Shown: positions 54,183 through 64,000, counted from the stretch's first letter. The stretch is DNA of 64,000 nucleotides from Gottfriedia luciferensis (GCF_001712755.1 NZ_MDKC01000023.1:62001-126000), one strand, 5' to 3'. Notes: generated by a model not told the origin, from the sequence alone. A program made the numbers and translations.

Positions 54183-55169
54183 TCAATGTATTTCTTTTGA
54201 TATTTTTTTTATTGAATTATGTACAAACTTATTCTCATAATTCAGAGTATATTTTTGAAAGACAGCTTGATGATGTAATACACTGCCTGAATCGATTCGA
54301 ATATTAGAACTAATCGACACATATGGGCCAATTACACAGTTCTCTTCAATCGTAACATCATTTCCAATAATAACGGGAGAAACAATCTTAACATTATTAT
54401 TTATCGTTACATGCTCACCTAAATAGATTCTCGGTAATATTTGAACAGCAGGAATAGGTAAGTTTAATTTCTCTTCAATCCAATCTACGTTTAGCTTCGC
54501 AAATCTTCTAGGTGTTCCATAATCAATCCAGTAACCTTTTAAATGAAAAGCATTTAAATAGATATTATTTTTCAACATTAATGGAATCAGATCATTACTA
54601 ATGTCAAAATAACGATTTTCTGGAATCAGATATAATAATTCAGGATTTATAATATAAATTCCAGTATTAACTAATTTACTAATTTCACTACCTTCATTCG
54701 GCTTTTCTATAAAATCGATTATTTGTCCATTTTTTACTTTTACATTTCCGTATGAACCACACTTTTCAACTTGTTTTACAAACATAGAAAATTTACTTTT
54801 ACTTTCTAAATGAGTTTTTAATGCATCTCTAATATCACCGTCAAATAAAATATCACCATTCACTAATAGAAAAGGTTCATGAAGAAAATGCTTAGATAGT
54901 CTTAAACAACCAGCAGACCCTAAACTTTTTTCTTCTATAATATAATCAATTGAAACATTTTTTAATTTCATTGCATTGATCGTCTCGATTATTGCTTGGG
55001 ACATATAATGAAGCTGAATAATAAATTCATTAAACCCAAGTCTAGTTAAATGTAATATTAAATGCTCAATTGCCGCTCTATTTGCGATTGGTAATAGTGG
55101 CTTAGGAATGTTGTTAGTAATTGGTAAAAGCCTTTGACCGTATCCTCCAGCTAAAATAACAACCTTCAT
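54183..55169 (-). CDS. NDP-sugar pyrophosphorylase with left-handed beta-helix tail
   Basis: 328 aa. The nucleotidyltransferase domain (residues about 1-235) has MKVVILAGGYGQRLLPIT, KPLLPIANRAAIEH, LVNGDILFDGDI and FIEKPNEGSE. The C-terminal part carries hexapeptide-like repeats (INNNVKIVSPVIIGNDVTI). It activates a sugar phosphate with a nucleotide; glucose or mannose cannot be separated by eye. No glycan genes are adjacent. Confidence 0.85.
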   Translation of the reverse strand: MKVVILAGGYGQRLLPITNNIPKPLLPIANRAAIEHLILHLTRLGFNEFIIQLHYMSQAIIETINAMKLKNVSIDYIIEEKSLGSAGCLRLSKHFLHEPFLLVNGDILFDGDIRDALKTHLESKSKFSMFVKQVEKCGSYGNVKVKNGQIIDFIEKPNEGSEISKLVNTGIYIINPELLYLIPENRYFDISNDLIPLMLKNNIYLNAFHLKGYWIDYGTPRRFAKLNVDWIEEKLNLPIPAVQILPRIYLGEHVTINNNVKIVSPVIIGNDVTIEENCVIGPYVSISSNIRIDSGSVLHHQAVFQKYTLNYENKFVHNSIKKISKEIH

Positions 55170-55229
55170 TTATTACCACCTCAATATCTTATACTAGTTA
55201 AAGAAGTATGCTTAATATTACATAAATAT

Positions 55230-55275
55230 GACAAAAGGGCATTCAGGTAAATTTTGTCTGAACACCCTTTTATCT
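55230..55275 (-). terminator. Terminator after phoU
   Basis: AAAAGGG-TTCAG / CTGAA-CCCTTTT with internal bulges, then TGTCATATT on the minus strand. Confidence 0.6.
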
Positions 55276-55287
55276 TATTTGACTGTT

Positions 55288-55941
55288 TTATTGATTTAAT
55301 AAATAATGTTTCCCTTTAACTAAATAATAAATATTCTCTGCAATATTAGTTGCATAATCTGCAATTCTTTCAAGATATCTACAAATAAATGCCATTTGCA
55401 TGATATTAGATACATGCTCAGGAGAATCTGCAATGCTTGACATCAGTGTTCTAACAGTTGTTCCATATAATTCATCAACAATATCGTCTATTTCACCAAT
55501 CTCTTTAGCTGCTTGTAAATCCTCTGTACGATATGCTTCTGAAGCTTTTGTTAACATATCTAAGCCAAGTTCATGCATTTTTTCTATATTCTCTAATGGT
55601 AAGTTTTCTTGACGACTACGAATACGAATTGTCGATTTTGCAATATTTACTGCGTAATCTGCAACTCGTTCAAGATCATGAGCAATCTTGATAGCAGTTA
55701 AATTTCTTCTTAAGTCGACAGCAACTGGTTGTTGTCTTGTAATAATGACTAAAATTAATTCATTTACTTCTTTTTCTAATTTATTGATGCGATCATCTTC
55801 GTCAATTACTTCTAAAGCTAGTTCAATATTTTCAGTACGAAATGCCTCCATACTTTTAATGACTGCTTTTTTTGTTTTCTCAGCTAATTCGATAATCATT
55901 TCTTGTAATGATTTTAAGTCTGCTTCAAATTGATTTCTCAT
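55288..55941 (-). CDS. phoU: Phosphate signalling complex protein PhoU
   Basis: 217 aa all-helical protein in two repeats of three helices. Metal-binding blocks EVIDEDDRINKLEKEVNEL and KEIGEIDDIVDELYGTTVR are typical. It modulates the Pst transporter and phosphate sensing. It lies 23 bp after pstB. The other pst genes are not nearby. Confidence 0.94.
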   Translation of the reverse strand: MRNQFEADLKSLQEMIIELAEKTKKAVIKSMEAFRTENIELALEVIDEDDRINKLEKEVNELILVIITRQQPVAVDLRRNLTAIKIAHDLERVADYAVNIAKSTIRIRSRQENLPLENIEKMHELGLDMLTKASEAYRTEDLQAAKEIGEIDDIVDELYGTTVRTLMSSIADSPEHVSNIMQMAFICRYLERIADYATNIAENIYYLVKGKHYLLNQ

Positions 55942-55964
55942 CTCTTTTCACCTGTTCCCTTCTA

Positions 55965-56792
55965 TTATCCGAATCGTCCCGTAATGTAGTCTTCAGTACG
56001 TTTATCTTTAGGTGTTGAGAACAGTTTATTTGTATCTGAGAACTCAACTACTTCACCGCTTAAAAAGAAAGCAGTTTTATCAGAAACACGAGCTGCTTGT
56101 TGCATATTATGCGTAACAATAATAATACTAAAATCTTTCTTTAAATCATGAATTAACTCTTCAACTTTTAAAGTTGAAATAGGATCTAGCGCTGATGTTG
56201 GCTCATCCATCAAAATAACATCTGGCTCGATTGCTAAACAGCGTGCGATACATAAACGTTGTTGTTGCCCTCCTGATAGACCAAAAGCATTCTCATGTAA
56301 ACGATCTTTAACCTCATCCCAAATTGCTGCGCCTTTTAAACTTTTTTCAACAATCTGATTTAATGTGGCTTTATCTTTAATACCATGTATTTTTGGTCCA
56401 TATGCAACGTTTTCCCAAATTGATTTAGGGAATACATTTGGTTTTTGGAATACCATTCCTACGCGTGTTCTTAATTCTTCAACAGGATAGTTTTTATCGA
56501 AGATATCTTGTTCGCGGTAAAGAATCTTCCCTTCTGTTCGAACTGAAGGAACTAACTCAACCATACGATTTAACGTTTTTAAGTAAGTCGATTTACCACA
56601 TCCACTAGGTCCAATAATCGCAGTAACTTCATTCTCATAAATACTTAAATTTATATTTTTTAATGCTTTATCTTGTCCATACCATAAATTTAAATCTTGA
56701 GTATCATATACAATTGATTTTTTCACGTTTGTATTTGTCTCTTCAAGGTCATCATTTTTAATAATATTCTCTCTATTTAATGTCATTGTCAT
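55965..56792 (-). CDS. pstB: Phosphate ABC transporter ATP-binding protein PstB
   Basis: 275 aa. Walker [18 protein letters not shown], the PstB-typical [16 protein letters not shown] before it, signature [19 protein letters not shown], Walker [16 protein letters not shown], and the switch His in [13 protein letters not shown]. It powers high-affinity phosphate uptake with PstA/PstC. The N-terminus is about 25 residues longer than many PstB. No pstS, pstC or pstA is next to it. Confidence 0.95.
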   Translation of the reverse strand: MTMTLNRENIIKNDDLEETNTNVKKSIVYDTQDLNLWYGQDKALKNINLSIYENEVTAIIGPSGCGKSTYLKTLNRMVELVPSVRTEGKILYREQDIFDKNYPVEELRTRVGMVFQKPNVFPKSIWENVAYGPKIHGIKDKATLNQIVEKSLKGAAIWDEVKDRLHENAFGLSGGQQQRLCIARCLAIEPDVILMDEPTSALDPISTLKVEELIHDLKKDFSIIIVTHNMQQAARVSDKTAFFLSGEVVEFSDTNKLFSTPKDKRTEDYITGRFG

Positions 56793-57009
56793 AACTTTCG
56801 ATCCCCTCTCATCCTAAAGGAAGCTTTCTATTTTTGATATATAAAATATTAACTAAACAATAGATAAACTTTATAATCGTTAAAATTCATTAGTACTTAC
56901 ATGAATAATCATATTCTCAAACTATTAAACCTGTTTTAACCGAATGTAAAGATTATGTAAATAAGTTCAGAATGTGAAGGAAGGGTGTAGAAAAGGAGAT
57001 TTCCAAATA

Positions 57010-57041
57010 AAAAAGAGAAGGGTTTAATCCCTTCTCTTCTT
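57010..57041 (-). terminator. Terminator after pbpA
   Basis: AAGAGAAGGG / CCCTTCTCTT with loop TTTAAT, then TTTTTTATTT on the minus strand. Confidence 0.88.
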
Positions 57042-59208
57042 ATTGATTTTTATTTTGAGTGTCTTGGTTATCTTGACTATTTTGATTGTCTTGATTATCT
57101 AAAACGTCTTTTGGTTCGTCATTATAAATTGATTGTCTATCTTTTTTCAATTTAAAGTATTCATCCATAATATCTCGACCAATGTATTTATTTACTGGCG
57201 CTTGGTCAGTTTGTAACCAAGGAACTACTACTACAAAGGCAATTTCTGGATCGTCATATGGAGCATAACCCATTAATGTTTCATTATAAGTTTTTTGTGG
57301 CCCATTGTATTTTTTACGATCTGGACCGTCGTATACAGATTGGGCTGTACCTGTTTTACCGGCTATTTTATAGTCTACCCCTATGAAGTATTTGCGAGCA
57401 GTACCACCAGTCTCATTATATACTTTGATCAAACCTTGTTTAACATGATCGATATATGATTGTTTCATATCTATTCGATTTAATACTTTAGGTTTTACTT
57501 CTGTTCTAATAACACCATTATCTTCACCTATAGAAGGCTGTCTTATTTCTTTTGCAACATGCGGTTGAATTCTATAACCGCCATTAGCGATTGTAGATAC
57601 ATATTGGGCTAATTGAAGTGGCGTATAAGTATCATACTGCCCAATCGCCATATCTAGAAGGAAACCTGGGCTTTTGTCTACACCTTTAAATCCAATTGCT
57701 TCATTTGGTAAATCAATTCCCGTTTTAACACCAAGTCCGAATTGACTGAAACTATTTCGGAATGTATCAAACGCTTTTACATCGATATCTAAAGGCCTAT
57801 TCTCTACGTAATGTGCATGTCCAATAGCCATTGCCGTTCTGAACATATAAACGTTTGATGAATACTTTAGAGCATCTAAATCATTAATCCATCCGAAGTT
57901 TTTATATGACGCTTTTACTGGTGTACCAGCAATTTTAATCGGTGTATCGAATTGCCTTTGACCTGGAGTAATTGCCCCCGTTTGATAACCAGTTAAAAGA
58001 GTTGCACCTTTAACTGTTGAACCCATCTCATAAGATGAAGTAAGATTTCCAGTTGCGTAATCGACTACTTTATTTTTTCCTGTCTTTTTATCTTTAACAA
58101 TTTGCTTTCCTGACATAGCTAAAATTTCACCCGTTTTCGGGTTAATCATCGTAACAAATGCTCTGTCCAAATATCGACCATTTGACGTGGCTTTAGCTTG
58201 TAAAAGCCTATCTTTAATTATTTCATCAACCTTACCTTGAAGTTCCATATCAATTGATAGTACTAAATCACTTCCGGGTTCCCCTTCTGTAATCACTTTC
58301 GTATCAACAACATTTCCATTTGAATCAATAACATTTTGTGCCTTACCTTTTGTACCACGTAAAACATCTTCATATTGCTTTTCAATATAACTTTTTCCTA
58401 CACGATCATTACGGTCATAACCACGTGCTAAATAATAATCGACATTCTGAGCAGGTAATCCTTCTTTTTCAGAAGTAATATTACCTAAAATTGTTCGGAA
58501 CGTATCACCATAAACGTATTTTCTTTCCCAATTAGTCGTTACATCTACACCTGGAAGTTGGTCCAAATGTTCACTAACTGTTGCATATTCTTTTTCAGTA
58601 ACTCCCTCACTTTTAATTGTTTGTGGAGTTAGTGCATAACCAGCACTCATTTGCTTGTAAATTGCAAGGATCTGTAAGTCATTTGCACTAAGTGAATTGA
58701 TATCATCTGCTGTAATTTTATCAAGCTGTAAGTTATAGTAAGCTTTATTGTAAGCAGCGTCATCATCTTTATTTTGAGCTTTTAGTGTTTTATCCTCTTC
58801 TTTTGATACTAATTTTTTTGCATCTTTAGGATTTGTTAATAACCAATAATCTTTTTTATCTCGTTCAGTTATTTTATTAGTTGGCATTTTTAGATAAGTT
58901 TTTAACTTTGTAGCCATTGTTAATAACTCACCTGAAGTTGTCCCTTTTTTTCGTGTATACGTAATTGTACGTAAAGGCGTATTATCTACGACAACCTTTC
59001 CGTTACGATCTAAAATTTTCCCCCTTGGTACAGCTTGATCGACGGTCATATTTTCTGTACGCTCTAATTCTAATTTATAGTCTTCACCTTTAACTATTTG
59101 TACGACACCTAATCTTAGAATTAAAAATGAAAATAAGACAAACACAAGAAAAAATAGTGTATTCAGTCGGGTTGGTAATGTGATTTTATATTTCTTAGGC
59201 TTATTCAT
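57040..59208 (-). CDS. pbpA: Penicillin-binding protein 2 family transpeptidase PbpA
   Basis: 722 aa class B PBP. One N-terminal membrane helix (about 15-35), PBP dimerisation domain (about 55-300), then transpeptidase with the nucleophile in [17 protein letters not shown] in [10 protein letters not shown] and KTG in [10 protein letters not shown]. The C-terminus is a 20-residue Asn/Gln/Asp tail. It builds side-wall peptidoglycan in rod-shaped cells. It follows yqgE as in B. subtilis. Confidence 0.95.
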   Translation of the reverse strand: MNKPKKYKITLPTRLNTLFFLVFVLFSFLILRLGVVQIVKGEDYKLELERTENMTVDQAVPRGKILDRNGKVVVDNTPLRTITYTRKKGTTSGELLTMATKLKTYLKMPTNKITERDKKDYWLLTNPKDAKKLVSKEEDKTLKAQNKDDDAAYNKAYYNLQLDKITADDINSLSANDLQILAIYKQMSAGYALTPQTIKSEGVTEKEYATVSEHLDQLPGVDVTTNWERKYVYGDTFRTILGNITSEKEGLPAQNVDYYLARGYDRNDRVGKSYIEKQYEDVLRGTKGKAQNVIDSNGNVVDTKVITEGEPGSDLVLSIDMELQGKVDEIIKDRLLQAKATSNGRYLDRAFVTMINPKTGEILAMSGKQIVKDKKTGKNKVVDYATGNLTSSYEMGSTVKGATLLTGYQTGAITPGQRQFDTPIKIAGTPVKASYKNFGWINDLDALKYSSNVYMFRTAMAIGHAHYVENRPLDIDVKAFDTFRNSFSQFGLGVKTGIDLPNEAIGFKGVDKSPGFLLDMAIGQYDTYTPLQLAQYVSTIANGGYRIQPHVAKEIRQPSIGEDNGVIRTEVKPKVLNRIDMKQSYIDHVKQGLIKVYNETGGTARKYFIGVDYKIAGKTGTAQSVYDGPDRKKYNGPQKTYNETLMGYAPYDDPEIAFVVVVPWLQTDQAPVNKYIGRDIMDEYFKLKKDRQSIYNDEPKDVLDNQDNQNSQDNQDTQNKNQ

Positions 59209-59310
59209 TTTTTCTCCTCTTTTTTCTACAATTACTAATTCTACATATTAATATTTTAATGAGTCGGAAAAGGAATCACTGCTAAGTTTTTGACAATTTA
59301 GTGACAATAC

Positions 59311-60528
59311 TTAAGCGTGCTTATATTCTAATTTCCTCATCACGAAATAGACCAAAAAGTGTCCTGCACCAAATAAACACATTAATAATGGAATAACTTG
59401 TTCTGGTTCGAATAGTGATGTACATACAATGAAAACTGCAATCGAAAACATTCTACCGCTATTTAAATACACTTCACGTATTACGATATATTCCACTCTA
59501 TATTCCCTGGCCTTATACGATTTTCCTATTATATCATATGTTAAAGATAAGTAAGGTACTAAAATGATTGGATATGCCAAAGAAATTATTGCACCGTAAA
59601 TGATTAATAAAGGAAACGAAACTTTAAAAGCGATTACAAAAACGGCGCAAAATAGTAAAAAGCCACCAATAAATATAGCTTTCATTCTAAAATTTTCTTT
59701 TATAATTCTTGTAACAATATAATAGGTAATAAAGCTAATTAACGATGTAATTAATCCGTATTTCCCTAAAGCAAATTCACTTCCAGTTGATAAGAAAATA
59801 TAAATTGAAATAACAAACATAAAAATCCCTTCACGAATCCCCTGAAAGAAATTAGCATAAGTTACTTTCCGCCAATTTTCATTTAATTTTCTTTCCTGAA
59901 TGACACGCTTAATATTGAACTCACTATCAAGTTCCCGTCTAACTAAGAAGCAACTTAAGACCACTGCACATATAAATAAAATAACAGCAGCAAGAAACAC
60001 AAAATGATAACCTTTATTTCCAATCATTGAAGAAATAATTGCTCCGGCTATAAATGGGCCAAGCATTCCCGTGAACGAATTAATTAGCCCTAAAAAACCA
60101 TTAAAAAATTGTCTAGTTTCGGGTTCAGTAACTTCAAACGTTAATAAGTTAAACGCCAAATAGTAACATCCATTTCCAATTCCTAAAATCGCTCCAATCA
60201 AAATTGTTGCTAATAATGTCTTCGTTTCGAAAAGTAAAACGACTATGTAGAATATTGCCAAAAAAGAAATACCCACCCTTAAAATGACTACTCGATCAAT
60301 TGTTTTAGCTAATCTGCCTGCTATAACGAATGTAAGGGCTTGAAAAAATGCGATCGAAAATTGGTACGAAGCAATTGGTAAATAATTATTTGATTGCTTC
60401 CACAAATAAACATTTACAAATGTGCTAGATAAAGCGGTCGCTAGAGTAAACAATCCACCGACACTTAGTAAAAGAATTAAATCTTTATTTAAATCTACGT
60501 CACCTAATAAAAATTTCCACTTACTCAT
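59311..60528 (-). CDS. yqgE: MFS transporter YqgE-like
   Basis: 405 aa, twelve membrane helices; helix 2-3 loop GRLAKTIDRVVILRVG is the MFS type. Substrate unknown. It lies between sodA and pbpA, as yqgE does in B. subtilis. Confidence 0.88.
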   Translation of the reverse strand: MSKWKFLLGDVDLNKDLILLLSVGGLFTLATALSSTFVNVYLWKQSNNYLPIASYQFSIAFFQALTFVIAGRLAKTIDRVVILRVGISFLAIFYIVVLLFETKTLLATILIGAILGIGNGCYYLAFNLLTFEVTEPETRQFFNGFLGLINSFTGMLGPFIAGAIISSMIGNKGYHFVFLAAVILFICAVVLSCFLVRRELDSEFNIKRVIQERKLNENWRKVTYANFFQGIREGIFMFVISIYIFLSTGSEFALGKYGLITSLISFITYYIVTRIIKENFRMKAIFIGGFLLFCAVFVIAFKVSFPLLIIYGAIISLAYPIILVPYLSLTYDIIGKSYKAREYRVEYIVIREVYLNSGRMFSIAVFIVCTSLFEPEQVIPLLMCLFGAGHFLVYFVMRKLEYKHA

Positions 60529-60596
60529 AATAAACTCTCCTTTGTCTCATGAACTAGTTTTCCGAGTAAATGAAAATTTATCCTTTTTTAAACATA

Positions 60597-60637
60597 AAAA
60601 AAACACTACTTAAATAAATTAAGTAGTGTTCATTTTT
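60597..60637 (-). terminator. Terminator after sodA
   Basis: ACACTACTTAA / TTAAGTAGTGT, with eight T on the minus strand. Confidence 0.88.
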
Positions 60638-60643
60638 TATAAA

Positions 60644-61252
60644 TTATTTAGCAGCTTGGTATAATTCTTCTACTTTTTCCCAGTTAACTACATTCCAGAA
60701 TGCACCAACGTAGTCAGGGCGTTTGTTTTGGTAGTTTAAGTAGTAAGCATGCTCCCAAACATCTAAACCTAAGATTGGAGTTTTACCTTCCATTAATGGT
60801 GAATCTTGGTTAGCTGTGCTAGTCACTTCTAACTCACCATTGTTTACTACTAACCATGCCCAACCAGAACCGAAACGAGTTAATGCAGCTTGAGTGAAAG
60901 CAGATTTTAACTCATCTAAGCTACCGAATTTAGCGTTAATTGCTTCAGCAACTTCTCCAACTGGAGTGCCAGTGCCTTCTGGAGTTAATAAAGTCCAGAA
61001 TAAGCTATGGTTAGCATGTCCACCACCATTGTTACGTACAGCTGTACGGATACCTTCTGGAAGTGCATCTAAGTTTGAAATTAATTCTTCAATTGAAGAA
61101 GCAGCTACTTCTTTACCTTCTAAAGCAGCGTTTAAGTTTGTTACATATGTATTGTGGTGACGAGTGTGGTGAATATTCATTGTTTCTTTATCAAAGTGTG
61201 GCTCTAATGCATCATAAGCATAAGGTAATTGTGGTAATTCAAATTTTGACAT
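60644..61252 (-). CDS. sodA: Superoxide dismutase, Mn type
   Basis: 202 aa Fe/Mn-SOD. Metal ligands are His in [13 protein letters not shown], His in [11 protein letters not shown], and Asp and His in [15 protein letters not shown]. The Gly-Gly-His-Ala-Asn-His block and the Gly before the Asp ligand fit the Mn form. Cytosolic. Its B. subtilis neighbour yqgC is displaced to 4.4 kb here. Confidence 0.95.
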   Translation of the reverse strand: MSKFELPQLPYAYDALEPHFDKETMNIHHTRHHNTYVTNLNAALEGKEVAASSIEELISNLDALPEGIRTAVRNNGGGHANHSLFWTLLTPEGTGTPVGEVAEAINAKFGSLDELKSAFTQAALTRFGSGWAWLVVNNGELEVTSTANQDSPLMEGKTPILGLDVWEHAYYLNYQNKRPDYVGAFWNVVNWEKVEELYQAAK

Positions 61253-61431
61253 TTTTTATTTCCTCCCAAAGATAATAGTGAATTTCAATTTAAAGTTATC
61301 AAATATACTGAAAGATTTCAATAGTAATGCTCAGAAAAGGGAAAGAAAGTAAAAAAGATTAATTTTTGGAAGAAAAATTAATCTGGACCGTAAGCTTTAA
61401 AATCAACCTTTATTAATTTAAAAACTAAAAC

Positions 61432-61469
61432 GAAAAAAGTCTTCAACATGATAGTTGAAGACTTTTTTC
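61432..61469 (-). terminator. Terminator of the tRNA operon
   Basis: AAAGTCTTCAAC / GTTGAAGACTTT with loop ATGATA, followed by T runs on the minus strand. It lies 9 bp past tRNA-Ser. Confidence 0.9.
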
Positions 61470-61478
61470 ACTAATTAA

Positions 61479-61567
61479 GGAGTAAGAGGGATTCGAACCC
61501 CCGCGGGCTTTTACACCCCTGTCGGTTTTCAAGACCGATCCCTTCAGCCGGACTTGGGTATTACTCC
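61479..61567 (-). tRNA. tRNA-Ser(UGA), no encoded CCA
   Basis: 89 nt with a long variable arm. Acceptor GGAGTAA / TTACTCC, anticodon loop CTTGAAA (anticodon TGA), and T loop TTCGAAT. The next bases after the acceptor are TTA, so there is no CCA and the discriminator is T where serine tRNAs usually have G. Last gene of the tRNA-Asn-Met-Ser transcript. Confidence 0.88.
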
Positions 61568-61579
61568 ATAATAAAATAT

Positions 61580-61656
61580 TGGTAGCGGCGGAGGGAGTCG
61601 AACCCACGACCTCACGGGTATGAACCGTACGCTCTAGCCAGCTGAGCTACACCGCC
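61580..61656 (-). tRNA. tRNA-Met(CAU), elongator type
   Basis: 77 nt including encoded CCA. 5' end GGCGGTGTAGCTCAGC, anticodon loop TTCATAC, T loop TTCGACT. The 5' G pairs with U72, so this is not the initiator (which has an unpaired 1-72). Confidence 0.93.
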
Positions 61657-61668
61657 AAAATATATAAA

Positions 61669-61743
61669 TGGCTCCGCAGGTAGGGTTCGAACCTACGACC
61701 ACTCGGTTAACAGCCGAGTGCTCTACCACTGAGCTACTGCGGA
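61669..61743 (-). tRNA. tRNA-Asn(GUU)
   Basis: 75 nt including encoded CCA. Acceptor TCCGCAG / CTGCGGA, anticodon loop CTGTTAA, T loop TTCGAAC, discriminator G. First gene of the cluster. Confidence 0.95.
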
Positions 61744-61773
61744 ATAATTCTTGTTGTCCTTAAGACAATATTT

Positions 61774-61802
61774 AATTTACCATGTTTCAAACTAGACGTC
61801 AA
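61774..61802 (-). promoter_or_regulatory. Sigma-A promoter of the tRNA operon
   Basis: On the minus strand TTGACG, 17-nt spacer, TAAATT, ending 30 bp before tRNA-Asn. It is followed by a G/C-poor leader. Confidence 0.75.
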
Positions 61803-62057
61803 CACTTTTTATTATTTTTTTATTATTAATTTATAATAACTATTTTTTAGTGAAAATAAATTGGTTTAATGGGATTTAAAGCCAAGCTTAAATACAATTC
61901 TTAAAACCATTGTCTTACTCTTCTTATTTACTCTTATCATTTTAATTAAAGTTTAATATTCAATTACCAAAAAAAGATTATAATATACAAAATAGCCCGA
62001 AAGTTACATAATAAATTTCGGGAAGTGAAATAACATTATATAAGAAAGGATGAGTTT
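61803..62057. other. Gene-free region between the tRNA promoter and yqgB
   Basis: About 255 bp, AT-rich. It must hold the yqgB promoter, which I could not single out; nothing else recognised. Confidence 0.5.
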
Positions 62058-62816
62058 ATGAATATATTTAAACAATTTTGGTTTAGTTTATACTCTCCAA
62101 AAACAATATCAAGATATAGACTCCAAAAAATCGGTAAAACAATCTTTTTTCTTTTCCTACTTGCAATTTTATATACTCTTCCGGGTTTCTTTTCATTTGA
62201 AAAAAACGTGAAGCTTCAGGTGAACAATGTTTCTCATTTGCTTAAAGATAATATTCAGTCAATTTCTTTAAACAAAGGAGCTATATCAATTAACGATAAT
62301 ACGCCGTTCGAACGAAATATCGGCGATTATAAATATGCTTTTTATCCAAATGAAACAGTTATTCCTTCAAAATTAAAAAATGAACAATTTGCTGTTGTTG
62401 TTTTAAAAAATAGAGTAATTATTAAAAATGATAAAGGCGAGCAAGATTTCCCTTACCCTTCATTAAAATCTAAAAAAATAAACAAAGCAGACGTTTCAAA
62501 TTTTATTAAAAATATAAAAGAAGCTCTTCCAGTATTTTTAATCGCATTATTTTTCTTATTTTATTTAGGATCTAGTATCTTCATATTTATAGTTGCTACA
62601 TTATTAGCGTTTTTAACAGCTTTATTTAAGTCGACTAAGCACTTACCTTTTAGACAACGCTTTGCAATGGTTTCATATAGCTTAACACTACCGACTGTTA
62701 TCTATTTATTGCTAGGATTATTGAAAATCAATATACCATTCCAAACATTAATTTTTATTTTAATAACAGTTGCTATGTACACTTTAACAATTAAAAATTT
62801 ACCTACTAAAAAATAA
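62058..62816 (+). CDS. yqgB: DUF1189 family membrane protein (YqgB-like)
   Basis: 252 aa. MNIFKQFWFSLYSPKTISRY is the DUF1189 opening. One helix (about 27-45), an extracytoplasmic domain (about 45-150) and four C-terminal helices. Function unknown. GAAAGGATGAGTTT precedes the ATG. Followed by a terminator. In B. subtilis yqgB lies in this region, near sodA. Confidence 0.85.
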   Translation: MNIFKQFWFSLYSPKTISRYRLQKIGKTIFFLFLLAILYTLPGFFSFEKNVKLQVNNVSHLLKDNIQSISLNKGAISINDNTPFERNIGDYKYAFYPNETVIPSKLKNEQFAVVVLKNRVIIKNDKGEQDFPYPSLKSKKINKADVSNFIKNIKEALPVFLIALFFLFYLGSSIFIFIVATLLAFLTALFKSTKHLPFRQRFAMVSYSLTLPTVIYLLLGLLKINIPFQTLIFILITVAMYTLTIKNLPTKK

Positions 62817-62822
62817 TGTTTA

Positions 62823-62853
62823 CTGAAGTGTGACTCACACTTCTTTTTTTTTT
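62823..62853 (+). terminator. Terminator after yqgB
   Basis: GAAGTGTG-ACT-CACACTTC followed by nine T. Confidence 0.9.
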
Positions 62854-62935
62854 GCTAAAATATTTATTAGTCCAAGCTCCTAATAGGAATATTCGTTGTG
62901 GACAAGCATATAGTCTACAAAAGGAGTGATTATTA

Positions 62936-63268
62936 ATGAAAAAAATAGCTTTTTTACTTGGTTCTTTATTGCTTGCATATATAATATTCTTTGATTTACA
63001 AGTAGGGACGATCCCAACTAAACATATTGCTACAGTGGCAAAAGCAACAAAATCTGAAACAAAATCAACCTCACTTCCAAAATTTGAAAAAATTCAAGTT
63101 AAAAACGGTGACACTGTTTTAGGAATTATCGAAGACCTTAACCCCGATTTTAACCAGCCAATTAGCCAAATCACAAAAGATTTTAGTGCGTTAAACAATG
63201 GTCTTTCACCTACTAAAATTCAAAGTGGAAAATCATATAAATTCCCAATTTACTCTTCACAAAAATAA
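62936..63268 (+). CDS. yqfZ: YqfZ-like secreted/anchored LysM-type protein
   Basis: 110 aa. One N-terminal membrane segment or signal (residues about 3-22), then a LysM-like domain from about 53 (KIQVKNGDTVLGIIEDLNP, ending KIQSGKSYKFPIY). YqfZ of B. subtilis sits next to ispG and is thought to bind the cell wall. AAAGGAGTGATTATTA precedes the ATG. Confidence 0.85.
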   Translation: MKKIAFLLGSLLLAYIIFFDLQVGTIPTKHIATVAKATKSETKSTSLPKFEKIQVKNGDTVLGIIEDLNPDFNQPISQITKDFSALNNGLSPTKIQSGKSYKFPIYSSQK

Positions 63269-63385
63269 AATTTGTGATATATTTCTTTAGAACCAGTTGA
63301 TAAAATGAGTAATCATGAAGAAAATATGATAATGTAGATTTATACAAAATAGAAATAAAGTTATTTTTGAAGGAGCGAGTTACTC

Positions 63386-64000
63386 GTGAACGAAATTACA
63401 CATAGAAGTAAAACACGTGCAGTTAAAGTAGGTAATGTGGTTGTTGGTGGAGCAAATGAAATTTCAATCCAAAGTATGACTACAACAAAAACACACGATG
63501 TTGAAGCAACAGTTGCAGAAATCAAACGACTAGAAGAAGCTGGATGTCAGATTGTTCGAGTGGCAGTACCTGACGAAAGAGCTGCAAATGCAATCGCTGA
63601 TATTAAAAAACAAATTAACATACCACTTGTTGCAGATATACACTTTGATTATAAATTAGCCTTAAAAGCAATTGAAGGCGGAGTAGATAAAATAAGAATT
63701 AATCCAGGTAATATCGGTCGTAAAGAAAAAGTTGAGGCAGTAGTAAATGCTGCTAAAGCTAAAGGAATTCCGATTCGTATCGGTGTTAATGCTGGTTCAT
63801 TAGAAAAACGAATCTTAGAGAAATATGGTTACCCAACTGCTGATGGAATGGTTGAAAGTGCATTACATCATATTAAAATACTTGAAGATTTAGATTTCCA
63901 TGACATCATCGTTTCGATGAAAGCATCAGATGTAAACCTTGCGATTGAAGCATATGAAAAAGCTTCAAAAGCATTCGATTATCCTTTACATTTAGGTATT
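63386..64000 (+). CDS. ispG: 4-hydroxy-3-methylbut-2-enyl diphosphate synthase IspG (N-terminal part, cut by window edge)
   Basis: First 205 residues of the protein; the start is GTG at 63386, with AAGGAGCGAG upstream. [46 protein letters not shown] and [10 protein letters not shown] belong to the TIM-barrel of IspG. It makes HMBPP in the MEP isoprenoid pathway and needs a 4Fe-4S cluster in its C-terminal domain, which lies beyond the window. Confidence 0.95.
   Translation, partial: MNEITHRSKTRAVKVGNVVVGGANEISIQSMTTTKTHDVEATVAEIKRLEEAGCQIVRVAVPDERAANAIADIKKQINIPLVADIHFDYKLALKAIEGGVDKIRINPGNIGRKEKVEAVVNAAKAKGIPIRIGVNAGSLEKRILEKYGYPTADGMVESALHHIKILEDLDFHDIIVSMKASDVNLAIEAYEKASKAFDYPLHLGI

Overview
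The window is a chromosomal segment of a low-GC, endospore-forming member of the Bacillaceae. The evidence is an almost complete spoIIIA operon, a spore photoproduct lyase, a full comG competence operon, and long stretches whose gene order follows the Bacillus subtilis yqf-yqg-yqh region. Base composition is AT-rich throughout apart from one compact GC-rich repeat near 3.9 kb and the tRNAs. I cannot assign a genus from the sequence alone. No prophage, insertion sequence with an intact transposase, CRISPR array or biosynthetic cluster is visible.

Layout. 0-3.7 kb: spoIIIAA-AF (forespore channel/engulfment machinery, AF cut by the window edge) and yqhV. 3.8-4.4 kb: a gene-free block holding a duplicated hairpin and a GC-rich repeat element. 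4.4-13.1 kb: yqgC-like, efp, papA, aroQ, yqhR / yqhQ, yqhP / mntR, a small membrane protein gene, splB, lipM / yqhL. 13.1-31.9 kb: a block of about 19 kb that interrupts the yqhL-gcvPB neighbourhood of B. subtilis. It carries a cyclophilin lipoprotein, an MMPL transporter, a PAP2-like protein, a complete assimilatory sulfate reduction plus siroheme operon (yezD, cysH, sat, cysC, ferredoxin-type sulfite reductase, DUF3906, SUMT, chelatase), alaR-alaT, an aspartokinase, a two-component system beside a secreted Asp-box repeat protein, and a secreted 5'-nucleotidase. 32.0-43.6 kb: glycine cleavage genes gcvT-gcvPA-gcvPB, divergent yqhH-yqhG, yqzE, aroK and comGA-GG. 44-61.3 kb: the yqg cluster (yqgY, MidA-like methyltransferase, yqgX, yqgW, yqgT-like, yqgS, glcK, yqgQ, vanY-like, ldh, yqgN, rpmG, a sugar nucleotidyltransferase, phoU, pstB, pbpA, yqgE, sodA). 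61.4-64 kb: three tRNAs (Asn, Met, Ser), yqgB-like, yqfZ-like and the start of ispG.

How the genes work together. The sulfur operon takes sulfate to APS, PAPS, sulfite and sulfide, and also makes most of the siroheme that its reductase needs. LipM and the Gcv proteins share the lipoylated GcvH partner. The comG genes form the competence pseudopilus. YqgS, PbpA, the M14 and VanY-like peptidases and the LysM-like YqfZ all act on the cell envelope. Ldh lies behind a near-consensus Rex operator, which suggests redox control.

Most of the window is ordinary conserved chromosome, and I do not see a clearly new multi-gene system. The best leads are: the two-component system beside the Asp-box protein, with an 11-bp direct repeat in its upstream region; the gcvT leader, which has no recognisable glycine riboswitch but has competing hairpins over its start codon; two gene-free blocks flanked by duplicated hairpins; the pstB-phoU pair without pstSCA; and a tRNA-Ser gene without an encoded CCA end and with a T at the discriminator position.
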